From Methylocystis sp. (GTDB lineage Bacteria > Pseudomonadota > Alphaproteobacteria > Rhizobiales > Beijerinckiaceae): DNA of 64,000 bases. The position numbers were made by a program, and so were the translations under genes. The notes beneath the pieces are model-generated. The model was not told where the DNA came from, did no database searches, and saw only the letters and a list, made by a program, of their open reading frames with translations. The DNA lies in contig NZ_JAKFWS010000045.1 in assembly GCF_021731785.1 (NCBI RefSeq), positions 1-64,000 on the forward strand, written 5' to 3'. Positions within the stretch are counted from its first letter, which is position 1, and each line of letters opens with the position of its first letter. Shown piece after piece: positions 53,701-64,000 of the stretch.

Positions 53701-55542
53701 TCACTCCGCCGCTTCCGCACGGCGCCTCGCCCTTGAAAAAGCGCCGCCCGAAGAGATGAGCGCGTCGTGCGCGCCGCGCTCGATTATTTGCCCCTTGCTC
53801 ATGACGAAGATGCAATCGCAGTCGACAACTGACTCCAGCCGATGAGTCACCAGAAAAATCGTGCGCGATCCTTTCAGTCTGTGCAGCGTTTCAATCAGCC
53901 GCCGCTCCTGCTCGGGGTCGAGCGCGCTCGTTGGTTCGTCGAGAACGAGGAAGGGAGCGTCGGAGAGCAGCGCGCGCGCGATGGCGATCCGCTGTCGCTG
54001 ACCGCCCGAGAGGTTCGCGCCGCCTTCGGCCAGCACTGTCTCATAGCCCTGAGGTAGAGCATCGATGAATTCCGCCGCGCCCGCAGCTTCGGCTGCTCGT
54101 TCGATTTCGGCGCGGGTCGCGCTTTGCTTGGCATATGCGAGGTTCTCAGCGATCGTCGCCGGCAGCACTAGGCTGTCTTGAGCCACAAATGCGAAATGGC
54201 CTCTCAGCGAATCAAGGCGCAGTTCTCGGAAGTCCAAGTCGTCTAACCGTAGCGCGCCGCTCGTCGGATCGTAGAATCTAAGCATGAGGCTTAGGAGCGT
54301 GCTCTTGCCGGCGCCGCTCGCGCCTACGAAAGCCACCATCTGCCTTGGGCGTATCGCGGCCGATATGTTGGCAAGGATTTGCTTGCCGCCGCCATAGTCG
54401 AAGCCCACGCCGTCAAGAGTCATGGTACGCAGCTTACGGGGAATCCAACGAGCCCCAGGCGCGTCGGCGACTGTTTCCGCTTCGTCAAGCACACGAAAAA
54501 CCCGTCGCGATGCGGCTTCAAAGATGCGCACTTTGGCAAAGAATTCGCTGAGCCATTTCAGCGGGTCCCAAAGTTTGCGCAAATAGTCCATGAAGATGAG
54601 AAGCGTTCCGACCGACATTCCATCGGCGACCGGCGAAAGAAACTGGTCGCGATAAACCAGCCAGCCTCCATAGCCAAGGATAATGGCTCCGCCTACAGAC
54701 AGGATGCTGTCGCGCGCCAGAGGGTAGAGCTGTTCCTGCCAATTCAAGCGCAGCAGCGCCCCCACGCTCCTGCCGACTGCGTTGGAAAAGCCCCGAAATT
54801 CGGAATTCTCACGGCGAAACGCTTGCGCCAAAGGTATGCGCGTCATCGCCTGCTGAATATGCGATGCAAGATCGGCGTCGATCTGTTTCGACTCGAGCGC
54901 GCGCTTGTGAATTCTCACGCCGAAGCGCCAGTTGCTCCATATCATGAAGGGCGCCACGGTGAACGCTGCGAGCGTCAGGCCGACATTTCTAGAGAAAAGA
55001 ATAATGGTCATTACGGTGAGGGTGACGGCCGCAACCGAGGTACCAATCACAACGTCGACGATGCCCCAGGGGCCGAAGGCGTCTGTTATCAGGCGGTAGA
55101 TCGAATCGCCTTGCGGTCGGTTGCGATGATAAGTGAGTCCAAGATTCTGAAGCTTGGTGAAAAGATCAAAGCGCACACGCGTCGTGCCGCGATAGTTGAG
55201 GTAATAATTTATCATCATGCGGCCCATCCAGGCCGAATACCCAACCAGTTGCAGTCCCAGTCCGATTGCGACGAGGCCCGCGATCTGTCCCGGTCTGTCG
55301 GTGGGCAGGACGGCGAGAAAGTAGCTGTGTATCCAATTGCCTTTCGGCTAGCTCGTGAGAACAGAGTCGACGAGCACCGCAAGCGGCCAGGCTTCCAGCA
55401 GGCCGACGCTGACGGAGACTGCGATCAGCACGACAAGCGTGGCGATCCCCAGCCAATCCGGCAGGAAATAGGTTAGGGCGCGGCGATAGACCGCGACATC
55501 CGTCATCTCTTGTGCCGAATGCATGGCGCTATAACGCGCCAA
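53701..55542 (-). pseudogene. ABC exporter (membrane + ATPase) interrupted by an in-frame amber codon
   Basis: Read from ATG 55542, the frame encodes MARYSAMHSAQEMTDVAVYRRAL, a first helix and LAVLVDSVLTS, then TAG (55348-55350), then PKGNWIHSYFLAVLPTDRPGQIAGLVAIG in the same frame, and on through an intact transporter to 53701. The 3' part has Walker A VAFVGASGAGKSTLLSLML, the signature NLSGGQRQRIAIARALL and Walker B FLVLDEPTSALDPEQ. Without the stop it is a 613-residue half-size exporter, the normal length. ATG 55227 would skip the first two helices, so the gene is probably inactive unless the amber is read. Confidence 0.8.
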
Positions 55543-55547
55543 CGCGC

Positions 55548-58283
55548 CTAAAGGTCTTCCCAGCCCACGGGTTCGAGCTTGGCGATCGCTGGCGCCGGCC
55601 CGGCCCTTGCCGCCGTCTCAATCAGGCCAACCAGCAGCGTCGCGGCGGTGGGATCTTCGCCGGGCGGATCGCGGAACAGTCTGAAGGTCGCGATGGCGAT
55701 GCGACCGGCGCCATAATTGCGCGCAACCGCAATCGCAGCCGGACGATGAATCCATCCGACAACCAGAGCGGCCTGAACGCGCGCCTGAAAGTCAAGCAGA
55801 TTGCAACCGGAAATAACGTGCGCTGGAATCACGCGATCAAACGCATGGTCGAGCAAAGGGCCGCCGGGCAGGGTGGAGAACGGCCCCTGTCGTCGCAGCC
55901 AAGCAAAGGACGACGCCCAGTCGCCCCGCCAGAGCGTTCCGTCACGCGCAACGACTTTGACATTTTGCCAGTGCGGAAAAAACGGCGTGAGCGATCCGGG
56001 AGTCTCGGTCAGGAGTACCGCGCGGCCTCCCGCGCGCACATAGGCGGCAAGCGAGGCGGAGGCCTGCGTCTCAACGATCACGTCGGCTGTCTCGGCCCGT
56101 TCCGCCAGTTCATAGCCGAGCGCGTGCAACCGGTCCCGGATGTCGCCTGCCGAGGACCAGAGCGAAAGCTCAGGCGTCCGCCGCTTCGCATGCACGGCGA
56201 TTTCGACCTCGTTGCTCGCAAGCAGTCGTCCGTCGCGAGAACGCAGCCGAAGGGTGAGGCGGCGCGAACAGGAGTCTTCGACGACCGGGAGTTTCAGCGA
56301 AACCACGCCAAGATCGGCGACCGCGCAGGACTCGATCGCGGGAACGTCCACGGTCATCGGCTCGGTCAGCGCTACGTCTAGCGCCGCCGGCTCCAGCCGG
56401 TCCGGGCCGCCATGCGCGACGCAAAGCGAAAGGCGCGCGCAGTCCCCCGACCAATAGGCTGGGCGATCGAGGCGGGGCAGGATGACCGTGTCGGCGTTGA
56501 TCGAGTGAAACAGATTATGGAAAGCGCGCGGATTCGAGCGCATGTCGAGAAGGCCGTTCGCCTCCCAATGACAATCGGTCAGTTCGGTAATCACATAGCC
56601 CGCAATCTGCGGCCGCCGGCGCATGGCCTCGATCTGATATTTCAGCGCCCGAAACTGTTGCCACTGCGTCGCTTCGACGAAGCTTTCGAAAGTCCCGAAC
56701 ACGCGGTCGAGACTCCAGTCATGAAATCGGTTGCGAACGCCATGGGCATACATCACGCCTTCGCTCCAGTCGTGGCCGGTCTCGAACCACCAGGCTTCAG
56801 CGCCTGCCGAATCGCGCAGCTTCTCTGGATCGGGCAGCCCCCAATTGCCGAACTCCGAGCATAGCAGCGGCTCCTGCCCGGTCATGACAGCGTCGCCCTC
56901 GGGGCTAAACAGCCATTCGGCCCGTCCTGCGAGCTCCTCGACGAACTGATCCCAATCCTCCCGACTGTCGGGGATGGCGGCGTAAAAGTGGAAGTCGGCA
57001 AGATCGGTCTGCACATGGAAGCTCGGCGCCAGCGGCGAATTGTCGACGACGAGCCGCGAAGGATCGTAAGACTTCAGCCACAGGTACAGCTTCTTAAGCC
57101 AGGCCCGATGGTTGGCGTCATGGACGAGGTCCACGCCCCAGTTCTCATTGATCAGCGTCCAGCAAAAGATCGAGGGATGATTGCCATCCCGATCAATGAT
57201 GCCCTTCAGCGTGAGCTCCGTGCGCTCTCGCGAGAGTTCGGTCGAATCTCCGGCGTTCGGCAACTCGGCCCAAATCAGCAGGCCGAGGCGATCAGCGACC
57301 TCGAAATAGCGCGGGTCTGGCGCCTTGATGTGACAGCGCAGGGCGTTCATCCCGAGCTGCTTCGCCTTGCAGAACCTCTCCTCGAGGAATTCGACGGAGG
57401 GTAAAGTGCAGATCGTGTCAGGATAGTAATCCTGATCGAGCGCTGCGCGCAGATAGAACGGCTTCCCGTTGAGATACAGCTTCCCGTCTCGGGTTTCGAT
57501 GCTGCGAAAGCCGAAAGTCGTTTCGATCCGATCGACGTCGGCGCCATTGCACGCCATCGAGACCTGCAGCCGATAGAGATAGGGACTGTCCGGCGACCAG
57601 CAGCGCGGCGCGGTCACAAGCGAATGCAAAACGGCGTTCTCGACGCCCGCCGCCAGTTTGGCGCAGGACTGCGCGACGGCGTTTTCCTCTGCGTCGACGA
57701 CCGTAATTGTTACGTCGGCCGCGTCGGTAAGCGGGCGTTCAAAATGCACACGCGCCGAGATTTCTCCGCTGGAGGGCGACGAACGCACGCGCGCCGTCGC
57801 CATGTGGTCTGCGATCCGCCGTTCGAGATAGACGGACTGCCATATGCCCGAAAGCGGGCCATACCAGCTCTGCTTGCCGAAAGGCATCTCGGCGAACGGC
57901 GTGGTCGGGAATTCAAAAGGATCGTCCGTCGGACTTTCGACCTTCACCTTGATTTCGGCCTTTCCGTCGACGATCCGATCGGTGATGTCGAAATGGAAAG
58001 GCAAAAAGCCGCCCACGTGGCTTCCGACGAAGGCGCCATTCACCAACACATGCGCAATATGAAAGACGGCCCCGAAGTGCAGGAACACCCGCTGCTCGAG
58101 CCAGTCCGCCGGTATCTGGACCTCGCGGCGATAGACCGCGACGCCGCCGCGCATGCGCAGATCGGCGAATTGCGCCTGCCAAGGGCTCGGGACGAGGATC
58201 GTTCGGCTCTCGGCGGGCTTTACGCCATAGCCGAGATATTTGAAGTCCCACCGACCGTCCAGCGAAATGCGCGCTGCGCTCAC
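55548..58283 (-). CDS. Glycoside hydrolase family 2 protein
   Basis: The 911-residue protein has the GH2 three-domain layout: sugar-binding jelly-roll (ISLDGRWDFKYLGYG, VPSPWQAQF, GGVAVYRREVQIP), an Ig-like domain, and a TIM barrel with acid/base Glu380 (WTLINENWG) and nucleophile Glu477 (LLCSEFGNWG). A C-terminal part beyond 640 includes a glutamine-amidotransferase-like region. No signal peptide is present. It may act as a beta-galactosidase, glucuronidase or mannosidase. It precedes the exporter on the same strand. Confidence 0.82.
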   Translation of the reverse strand: MSAARISLDGRWDFKYLGYGVKPAESRTILVPSPWQAQFADLRMRGGVAVYRREVQIPADWLEQRVFLHFGAVFHIAHVLVNGAFVGSHVGGFLPFHFDITDRIVDGKAEIKVKVESPTDDPFEFPTTPFAEMPFGKQSWYGPLSGIWQSVYLERRIADHMATARVRSSPSSGEISARVHFERPLTDAADVTITVVDAEENAVAQSCAKLAAGVENAVLHSLVTAPRCWSPDSPYLYRLQVSMACNGADVDRIETTFGFRSIETRDGKLYLNGKPFYLRAALDQDYYPDTICTLPSVEFLEERFCKAKQLGMNALRCHIKAPDPRYFEVADRLGLLIWAELPNAGDSTELSRERTELTLKGIIDRDGNHPSIFCWTLINENWGVDLVHDANHRAWLKKLYLWLKSYDPSRLVVDNSPLAPSFHVQTDLADFHFYAAIPDSREDWDQFVEELAGRAEWLFSPEGDAVMTGQEPLLCSEFGNWGLPDPEKLRDSAGAEAWWFETGHDWSEGVMYAHGVRNRFHDWSLDRVFGTFESFVEATQWQQFRALKYQIEAMRRRPQIAGYVITELTDCHWEANGLLDMRSNPRAFHNLFHSINADTVILPRLDRPAYWSGDCARLSLCVAHGGPDRLEPAALDVALTEPMTVDVPAIESCAVADLGVVSLKLPVVEDSCSRRLTLRLRSRDGRLLASNEVEIAVHAKRRTPELSLWSSAGDIRDRLHALGYELAERAETADVIVETQASASLAAYVRAGGRAVLLTETPGSLTPFFPHWQNVKVVARDGTLWRGDWASSFAWLRRQGPFSTLPGGPLLDHAFDRVIPAHVISGCNLLDFQARVQAALVVGWIHRPAAIAVARNYGAGRIAIATFRLFRDPPGEDPTAATLLVGLIETAARAGPAPAIAKLEPVGWEDL

Positions 58284-58433
58284 CTGACCTCGCTTCGACC
58301 AAAAGCGCCCGCGCCGGAGCGTCGATCAGCTTTCGTCACATATAACAATGAGCGATCGACCTGGCCATTTCTAGCGCAATAAGGCGCCAAATTTTTTGCG
58401 AGACGCAAGCTGAGCAGCGTAACCGGCGCCGCG

Positions 58434-59573
58434 CTATTCCGCAGCGACGGACGCCGTGTCGAAGGCGGCGTCGGATAGGGGAATTTCCTTGGCGATCCGC
58501 CGGAATGTCGCAAGCGCCTGTCCGACCACTTGATCCATATTGTAATAGCGATAGGTCGCGAGCCTGCCGACAAACCTGACGTTTTGCTGAGCAATCGCCA
58601 GCTTCTCGTAACGCTTGTAGATTTCCGCATTCTCGGCGCGCGGCACGGGATAGTAAGGATCGCCGTCGTCAGTGGGAAATTCATAGGTCAAGCTTGTCTT
58701 CGGATGCTCCTGACCGGTGAGATGCTTGTATTCAGTCACCCTCGTATAGGCGTGGGTCTGCGGATAATTAACGACCGCTACGGGCTGATGCCGCGGCTTG
58801 TCGAGCGTTATGTGTTCGAAGCGAAGCGATCGATACGGAAGCTTGCCGAAGCGGAAGTTAAAATATTCATCGATCGGACCTGTGAAGATCAGTCGACGAT
58901 AGGAGACCTCGTTGCGAACGTCGTCGAAATCGGTGTTCAGCATGCGATTGATGTTGGGGTGATCCAACATCCGTTCGAACATGCGCGTATAGCCGTGAAG
59001 CGGCATGAATTGATATGCGTCGCTGAAATAGCGATCGTCGCGATTGAGGCGGGTCGGCACCCGGGCCGTCACCGATTTGTCGAGCTGTGAAGGCTCGACG
59101 CCCCACTGCTTCTTGGTATAGCCACGAAAGAACTTCTCATACAGTTCACGACCGACCGTGCTGACGACGACATCCTCCGATGTTTTGATCTCGTCGCAGC
59201 GTTCGGCGCGGCTGGCAAACCATTGCGCGAGCTGATCGGAATCGAGCGAAAGGCCATATAGCCGATTGACCGTTTCCAGGTTGATCGGAATCGGCACCAG
59301 CAAGCCGTCGACCTCCGCCAGAACGCGGTGTTCATAGGGGCGCCAACGGGTGAACTGCGACAGATAATCAAAGACGGCTTCTGAATTCGTATGAAAAATA
59401 TGCGGGCCATATTGATGGATGAGCACGCCCGCATCGTTATAGCGATCATAGGCGTTGCCGCCGATGTGCGGTCGCCGGTCGATGAGCAGCACGCGCTCGT
59501 TGCGTTGTGAGGCGAGCCGCTCGGCTAGCACGCTCCCGGCGAAGCCCGCTCCGACGATAAGCCAGTCAAACAA
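58434..59573 (-). CDS. glf: UDP-galactopyranose mutase Glf
   Basis: The 379-residue flavoenzyme interconverts UDP-galactopyranose and UDP-galactofuranose, the donor of galactofuranose in surface glycans. It shows the FAD motif DWLIVGAGFAGSVLAERLA, LIDRRPHIGGNAYD, HQYGPHIFHT and RWRPYEHRV, then the C-terminal block EYKHLTGQEHPKTSLTYEFP. Its start overlaps the end of the upstream glycosyltransferase by eight bases, so the two are coupled. Confidence 0.94.
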   Translation of the reverse strand: MFDWLIVGAGFAGSVLAERLASQRNERVLLIDRRPHIGGNAYDRYNDAGVLIHQYGPHIFHTNSEAVFDYLSQFTRWRPYEHRVLAEVDGLLVPIPINLETVNRLYGLSLDSDQLAQWFASRAERCDEIKTSEDVVVSTVGRELYEKFFRGYTKKQWGVEPSQLDKSVTARVPTRLNRDDRYFSDAYQFMPLHGYTRMFERMLDHPNINRMLNTDFDDVRNEVSYRRLIFTGPIDEYFNFRFGKLPYRSLRFEHITLDKPRHQPVAVVNYPQTHAYTRVTEYKHLTGQEHPKTSLTYEFPTDDGDPYYPVPRAENAEIYKRYEKLAIAQQNVRFVGRLATYRYYNMDQVVGQALATFRRIAKEIPLSDAAFDTASVAAE

Positions 59574-60705
59574 GTTGAGCCTCCCGCGCCACTTTGGACC
59601 GCGCGCCGACGCTCGCCATATGCAGCATCATCCTCGCCCAGGTCTTGTCCCAAGACATTTCCGCAAGATGCTCATCGACGGCGCTGAGCCAGCGCGTCTT
59701 CGGTCGGGAGAGCAGCAGTTCGATCTTGGCGACGAACTCTTCCGCATTGGATGCGATTTTGACGTGCCCGGCGGCGCCGTATGGATTGACGACGTCAGCG
59801 ACGGCCGTGGAAACGACGGGAACGCCCGCGGCAAGGAATTCGGGAGTCTTGGTCGGACTGATAAAACGCGTGGCGTCATTCAATGCGAAAGGCATGATCC
59901 CGACGTCCCAACCCGACAGATAGTTCGGCAACTCGTCGTAAGACTTGCAGCCGAGCCAATGGATATTCTGCGCACGCGGCAAAGACTGCGGACTGATCTT
60001 TGCGGTCGGGCCGAGCATCGCCAAACGCCACTGCGGCCGCAAAGCCGCGATGCCGGCGACGATGTCAAAATTCATCCGTTCGTCGATGACGCCGAAAAAG
60101 CCGATGCGTGGATGGGGAATTTCCTTTTGATCCTCGGGGTCCACGGCGCGCTGTCTCGCGACCCGGAAATGCGCGGTGTCCACGCTGCTAGGAAAGACGT
60201 GAATGTTGTCGTGCCGATTGCGTTTGGCTTCATAGAGGCTCTGTCCGCCGACGAACATGAGGTCGCACTTGCCCATCAACTCGCGTTCAAGATCGAGAAG
60301 GCCCTGAGGCGCTCCGGCAAACGCGGAAAGCTCGTCCATATTGTCGTAGACCCGAATATCTGGCGTGAGATGACGCGTGAACTCAAGCGCCATTGGCGTA
60401 TAGTACCAACTCACCCACCCCGAGGGCCGCACGTCTGCAATCAAGTCGTTCACCACCCGACGCACGGCGCCATTCACCTCGTCTGCGGAAAGACCTTCTC
60501 GGAGAATTGGCGTCACCACGGTTACGCCGCTGTTCTTGTCTCTCGAAATTCGCATGTCTGGCCCGTCATCAACAAAGACGGGTTCTTCGATATAGAAGAC
60601 GCCTAAACTGCGCGCCGCTCGGCTAAGAAGATGTTGAGGTCGCTGATAAACGAAGTTCCAACGAAGATGTGAAAAGCAAAATAAATGGGTAGGAGCTGTC
60701 AGCAT
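59566..60705 (-). CDS. Glycosyltransferase, GT1/GT4-like
   Basis: The 379-residue protein has a GT-B pattern: HLFCFSHLRWNFVYQRPQHLL, YDNMDELSAFAGAP, PRIGFFGVIDERMNFDIVAG, and the donor-binding block PFALNDATRFISPTKTPEFLAAGVPVVST. It overlaps glf by eight bases and is likely to use UDP-galactofuranose or a related sugar. ATG 60705 has GAGG upstream; GTG 60714 is an alternative. Confidence 0.85.
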   Translation of the reverse strand: MLTAPTHLFCFSHLRWNFVYQRPQHLLSRAARSLGVFYIEEPVFVDDGPDMRISRDKNSGVTVVTPILREGLSADEVNGAVRRVVNDLIADVRPSGWVSWYYTPMALEFTRHLTPDIRVYDNMDELSAFAGAPQGLLDLERELMGKCDLMFVGGQSLYEAKRNRHDNIHVFPSSVDTAHFRVARQRAVDPEDQKEIPHPRIGFFGVIDERMNFDIVAGIAALRPQWRLAMLGPTAKISPQSLPRAQNIHWLGCKSYDELPNYLSGWDVGIMPFALNDATRFISPTKTPEFLAAGVPVVSTAVADVVNPYGAAGHVKIASNAEEFVAKIELLLSRPKTRWLSAVDEHLAEMSWDKTWARMMLHMASVGARSKVAREAQLV

Positions 60706-60918
60706 GCGGCTCACCTCAAACGTTGCAGGCTTCTTCTCATTTGCCGTTCCAGCTTCAAACTCAGGTTGAGCAGCTTTTGTTCCAGAATATGAACAATCAG
60801 ACAGGTCGGTATGGCGGAGCTAACGCCTTGTTTGCAATATGCTGTTGGGAACAGGCCGCGACACCGGCGAGTTTAAGACCGGCGATCGAATTTCGGCTGA
60901 CGCGCGCCGCCGTCGACA

Positions 60919-61536
60919 ATGAACATGCTGGAATGGACGTTAGGCTGGATCGCGCCAGCCGCGACGATGATCGCAGCCATGATGACCGCCGCGAATGCGG
61001 GCGCGCGAGTCACGGGGTCGGGCTTCGTAGTCTTCTCGATCGGTTCGATCGCATGGAGTCTCGTGGCGAGCTACTCCAATCAGCGCAATCTGCTGCTCAC
61101 AAACCTTTTCCTCACGGTGGTGAACCTTATTGGCGTTTGGCGCTGGCTCGGGCGACAAGCGAAGCATGACGTTGGAAGCGCGAGAGCCGCCCGCAAGAGC
61201 AAGAAGGCAATCAGTGTCCCTAGGCTATTTTCAGCTTCCGCGGCGGTCGGTGCCGACGTCGTCGATTCAATCGGAGAAAAGCTCGGCGTTGTAATTGATT
61301 TAATGTTGACCCAAGATCAACGGAGCATCGCTTATGTTGTCATCTCTCAACATGGCGTGGGAGGAGTCGGCGAGACGCTCCGCGCTGTCGATCCTGCTCA
61401 ACTTGAATTCACCGGCGGCGCCGTTCGCAGCAAAATGTCAGGACATCAACTCGATGCTTTGCCGGCGCTGGAGGCAGATAATTGGCCGAGCGCATTGCCG
61501 GTTCACGAGGAGACGTTTCCCGGCAGACGACATTGA
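60919..61536 (+). CDS. Membrane protein with a PRC-barrel domain
   Basis: The 205-residue protein has an N-terminal membrane part of about three helices (LEWTLGWIAPAATMIAAMMTAANAG, GFVVFSIGSIAWSLVASYSN, LLLTNLFLTVVNLIGVW) and a C-terminal PRC-barrel-like domain, DVVDSIGEKLGVVIDLMLTQDQRSIAYVVISQHG. The N-terminal half recalls PnuC-like or small sensor proteins. No partner gene is evident. Confidence 0.7.
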   Translation: MNMLEWTLGWIAPAATMIAAMMTAANAGARVTGSGFVVFSIGSIAWSLVASYSNQRNLLLTNLFLTVVNLIGVWRWLGRQAKHDVGSARAARKSKKAISVPRLFSASAAVGADVVDSIGEKLGVVIDLMLTQDQRSIAYVVISQHGVGGVGETLRAVDPAQLEFTGGAVRSKMSGHQLDALPALEADNWPSALPVHEETFPGRRH

Positions 61537-61591
61537 GCGCGGTCCGCGCTGTCCGCGGACCGCAGAAAAAGCACCAGGAGCGGTGCGCCGA

Positions 61592-61921
61592 CTAGTCGCG
61601 CTGATAGCTACCGCCCGAATTCCACATGGCGCCGAGCAGGAAGCCAGCCGCCACGGCCATGAGCACCGTCGTGGTCGGCTGAGACCGCGCCGACTTCTCG
61701 ATCGCCTGCCGGAAATTGCCGATCACGTCGCCGGCGCGCCCCGCGGCTTCGGAGCCTTTTTCCTGCACCGTCGACATTGCCGTTCCGGCTTGTTCCATCG
61801 TTTGATTGATCCGCTGCCCGACTCTCTCGGCCGCCGCCATCGCCTTGTCGCCTATGACGGCGGCAGTTTCGCTGATCGGGCGATCCGATTGTCGGATGCG
61901 TTCCAGTTCCCGCGTCGCCAT
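61592..61921 (-). CDS. DUF883/ElaB-like membrane-anchored stress protein
   Basis: The 109-residue protein has a coiled coil (ERVGQRINQTMEQAGTAMSTVQEKG) and a C-terminal helix (TTTVLMAVAAGFLLGAMW), the pattern of small membrane-tethered YqjD/ElaB-like proteins. GGAGG lies five bases before ATG 61921, so this start is preferred to ATG 61933. It is convergent with the PRC-barrel gene. Confidence 0.7.
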   Translation of the reverse strand: MATRELERIRQSDRPISETAAVIGDKAMAAAERVGQRINQTMEQAGTAMSTVQEKGSEAAGRAGDVIGNFRQAIEKSARSQPTTTVLMAVAAGFLLGAMWNSGGSYQRD

Positions 61922-62212
61922 TCTTGCCTCCATAGCTTCCGAGCCTCGCCTTAACCCGCTGGGATCGTCGTTGTTCCAATCAAAGGAAGCGAGAACATCG
62001 CTGAACGGAGAAAGTGTTCTTGGGCTTGCCTTTCGAATTGATCAGCCCTGGGCGTCACTGTTGCGCGTCAGTGCTTGCTCGTTGAGCACGGACGCCCTTC
62101 ATTGCGGCTTGATTTGGGTAATCCACGCTTTATTTCCTTAAAGTGCTTGCCCTTAGCCGGCGCTTTATATGGAATTCGAATCGCATTCGGCGGCCGGCGA
62201 GGAAAGTTCAGT

Positions 62213-63817
62213 ATGGCGAACACGGCGATGTGGCTGGCGGACGACTTTGGGGTTTCAGCGGTTGACGGCTTGGACCTCTCCACACGGGCGCGGCGCAATT
62301 GCGAGGCAGGGGAGCTTTACGACGAAGCCATACGGCGCGGCGAGGGGCTCGCGACGGCGACCGGCGGGCTCGTCGTTGAAACGGGCGTTCACACCGGCCG
62401 TTCGCCGAAAGACAAATTTATCGTTTGCGACGCGCTGACCGACCAGACGATCTGGTGGGATAACAATCGGTCGATGACGCCCGAGCAATTCGATCGGCTT
62501 TACGCCGACATGGCGGCGCATGCGCGTCGGACGAATCTCTTTGCTCAAGACGTTCACGCCTGCGCGTCCCCGCCGCATCGACTCAACATTCGCGTTTTTA
62601 CCGAATATGCCTGGCACGCGCTCTTTGCGCGGCATCTGTTTGTCCCGGCCGGGGCCGCCTCAGAGAGCTTTGAGCCGCAACTGACGGTGCTGGATCTGCC
62701 GTCATTTCAGGCGGACCCCTCGCGTCACGGCTGTCGCTCCGGCACGGTGATCGCGATCGATTTCGCAAGAGGCGTCGTCTTGATCGGCGGAACGCGATAT
62801 GCGGGGGAGATCAAGAAATCGATTTTCACCTATCTCAACTATGTTCTGCCCGTGAAAGGCGTGTTGCCGATGCATTGCGCCGTCAATGACGGCGAGAGTG
62901 GGTCCGCAGTGTTCTTTGGGCTCTCAGGAACAGGCAAGACGACTCTGTCCGCCGATCCGACTCGCAGCCTGATCGGCGATGATGAGCATGGATGGGACGG
63001 CAGCGGCTTGTTCAACTTTGAAGGAGGCTGTTACGCCAAGGCGATCCGCCTGTCTCAGCAGTCGGAGCCGGATATTTATGCGGCGTCGCATCGTCACGGC
63101 GCGATCCTTGAGAATGTGTCATATGATCCGCACGCCGGCAGGTTTGATTTCGACGATGATTCGAAAACCGAAAACACGCGGATCGCCTATCCGCTCGGCT
63201 TTATTCCCAATGCTTCGTCGAGTCGCCGCGCCGGCCATCCGCGTAATATCGTAATGCTAACCTGCGACGCGTTTGGCGTCCTGCCGCCGATCGCACGTTT
63301 GACGCCCGCGCAGGCCATGTATCATTTCCTCTCGGGCTATACCGCCAAAGTCGCCGGGACGGAGCGCGGCGTCAAAGAACCACAGGCGACGTTCTCCGCC
63401 TGTTTCGGCGCGCCCTTCATGCCCCGGCGGCCGACCGAATACGCCAACTTGCTGCGCGATTTCATTTTGACCAGCCAAGCGAACTGTTGGCTGGTCAATA
63501 CCGGCTGGTCCGGCGGTCCGTACGGCGTAGGTCGCCGGATGCCGATCGCGGCGACCCGCGCGCTCCTGCAAGGCGCTCTTGACGGCTCCCTCGCGCAAGG
63601 CGGCTTCCGGGTAGATCAGTCGTTCGGTCTGTGCGTGCCGGCGTCGGCTCCGGGCGTTGAGTCTAAAATGCTCGATCCGGTCCAGACCTGGTCGTCGCGC
63701 GAGGACTTTGACCGGATGGCGAAAAGGCTCGTCCAAATGTTCGAGGCTAATTTCGGCGCGCTCGCGCTTTCCGTCGATCAACAGGTGCTTGACGCCCGGC
63801 CTGGCCGAATACTGTAA
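62213..63817 (+). CDS. pckA: Phosphoenolpyruvate carboxykinase (ATP)
   Basis: The 534-residue enzyme converts oxaloacetate and ATP to phosphoenolpyruvate, the first step of gluconeogenesis. It shows [16 protein letters not shown], the kinase P-loop [18 protein letters not shown], and the metal/substrate region [31 protein letters not shown] lies before ATG 62213; the frame runs back to 62075 without support. The last 183 bp of the window hold no supportable gene. Confidence 0.95.
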   Translation: MANTAMWLADDFGVSAVDGLDLSTRARRNCEAGELYDEAIRRGEGLATATGGLVVETGVHTGRSPKDKFIVCDALTDQTIWWDNNRSMTPEQFDRLYADMAAHARRTNLFAQDVHACASPPHRLNIRVFTEYAWHALFARHLFVPAGAASESFEPQLTVLDLPSFQADPSRHGCRSGTVIAIDFARGVVLIGGTRYAGEIKKSIFTYLNYVLPVKGVLPMHCAVNDGESGSAVFFGLSGTGKTTLSADPTRSLIGDDEHGWDGSGLFNFEGGCYAKAIRLSQQSEPDIYAASHRHGAILENVSYDPHAGRFDFDDDSKTENTRIAYPLGFIPNASSSRRAGHPRNIVMLTCDAFGVLPPIARLTPAQAMYHFLSGYTAKVAGTERGVKEPQATFSACFGAPFMPRRPTEYANLLRDFILTSQANCWLVNTGWSGGPYGVGRRMPIAATRALLQGALDGSLAQGGFRVDQSFGLCVPASAPGVESKMLDPVQTWSSREDFDRMAKRLVQMFEANFGALALSVDQQVLDARPGRIL

Positions 63818-64000
63818 CCACCATGGCCTTTGGCCTTCAGTCGCCTAGAGCACGGCTCGGGAAAAAGCGGACGCCGGCATTTCGCGCCAAGCGCGCCCAA
63901 AGCGTTTTGGGATCGATCAACTCGTCTGCATTTGGGCGATTCGGGCTCAATGCGGCGTGATCGAGCAGCGGCGGCTTGAAACTTTGCCGACTGGGGAAAA

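Overview
The window is one continuous, GC-rich, gene-dense chromosomal stretch. Gene content and order (fabG-acpP-fabF-mltG-yicC-gmk, monothiol Grx4 next to BolA, Omp25/31-type porins, a NasT/NasS nitrate system, ATP-dependent pckA) point to an alphaproteobacterium of the Hyphomicrobiales (Rhizobiales). A Methylocystaceae/Beijerinckiaceae-like host is my inference only: no methane or methanol oxidation gene lies in the window.

Layout. 0-14 kb is housekeeping: a partial porin, fatty-acid synthesis genes, an MltG with very long tails, yicC, gmk, rsmA, pdxA, grxD, bolA and purL. 14.2-15.9 kb encodes an unusual outer-membrane protein that joins an Omp25/31-like barrel to an OmpW-like barrel, closed by two strong hairpins. 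16.3-24.5 kb is a more AT-rich surface-glycan block: a sulfotransferase/coiled-coil reading frame running out of frame into a large double glycosyltransferase, a TylF-type methyltransferase, and two broken methyltransferase genes at its edges. One of those is interrupted by a short palindrome flanked by 11-bp direct repeats. 24.8-31 kb holds an NDUFA9-like SDR, tRNA-Leu(CAG), small exported proteins, an SDR-DoxX/DUF2269 pair and an outer-membrane transporter.

31.1-43.5 kb is a complete assimilatory nitrate system: nasT, nasS, then a leader with a sigma-54 type promoter and two ANTAR-type hexaloop hairpins, followed by an FAD oxidoreductase, siroheme nitrite reductase, an FNR-type reductase with an Fe-S domain, nitrate reductase, a nitrate/nitrite MFS carrier and a PP2C-kinase fusion. 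In the model suggested by the sequence, NasS senses nitrate and releases NasT, which acts on the leader RNA of the operon.

43.5-50.8 kb has two paralogous membrane proteins, a Cys-rich BufA2-like bufferin precursor, a PepSY protein, a divergent CopC/HupE pair and two tandem HdeA/B-like proteins. 51.1-60.7 kb is a second glycan cluster: two GH1-like proteins, an ABC exporter broken by an in-frame amber codon, a GH2 enzyme, UDP-galactopyranose mutase and a glycosyltransferase. The window closes with a PRC-barrel protein, a DUF883-like protein and pckA. The most notable finds are the sigma-54/ANTAR nitrate leader, the palindrome insertion with direct repeats, and three further disrupted or fused genes.
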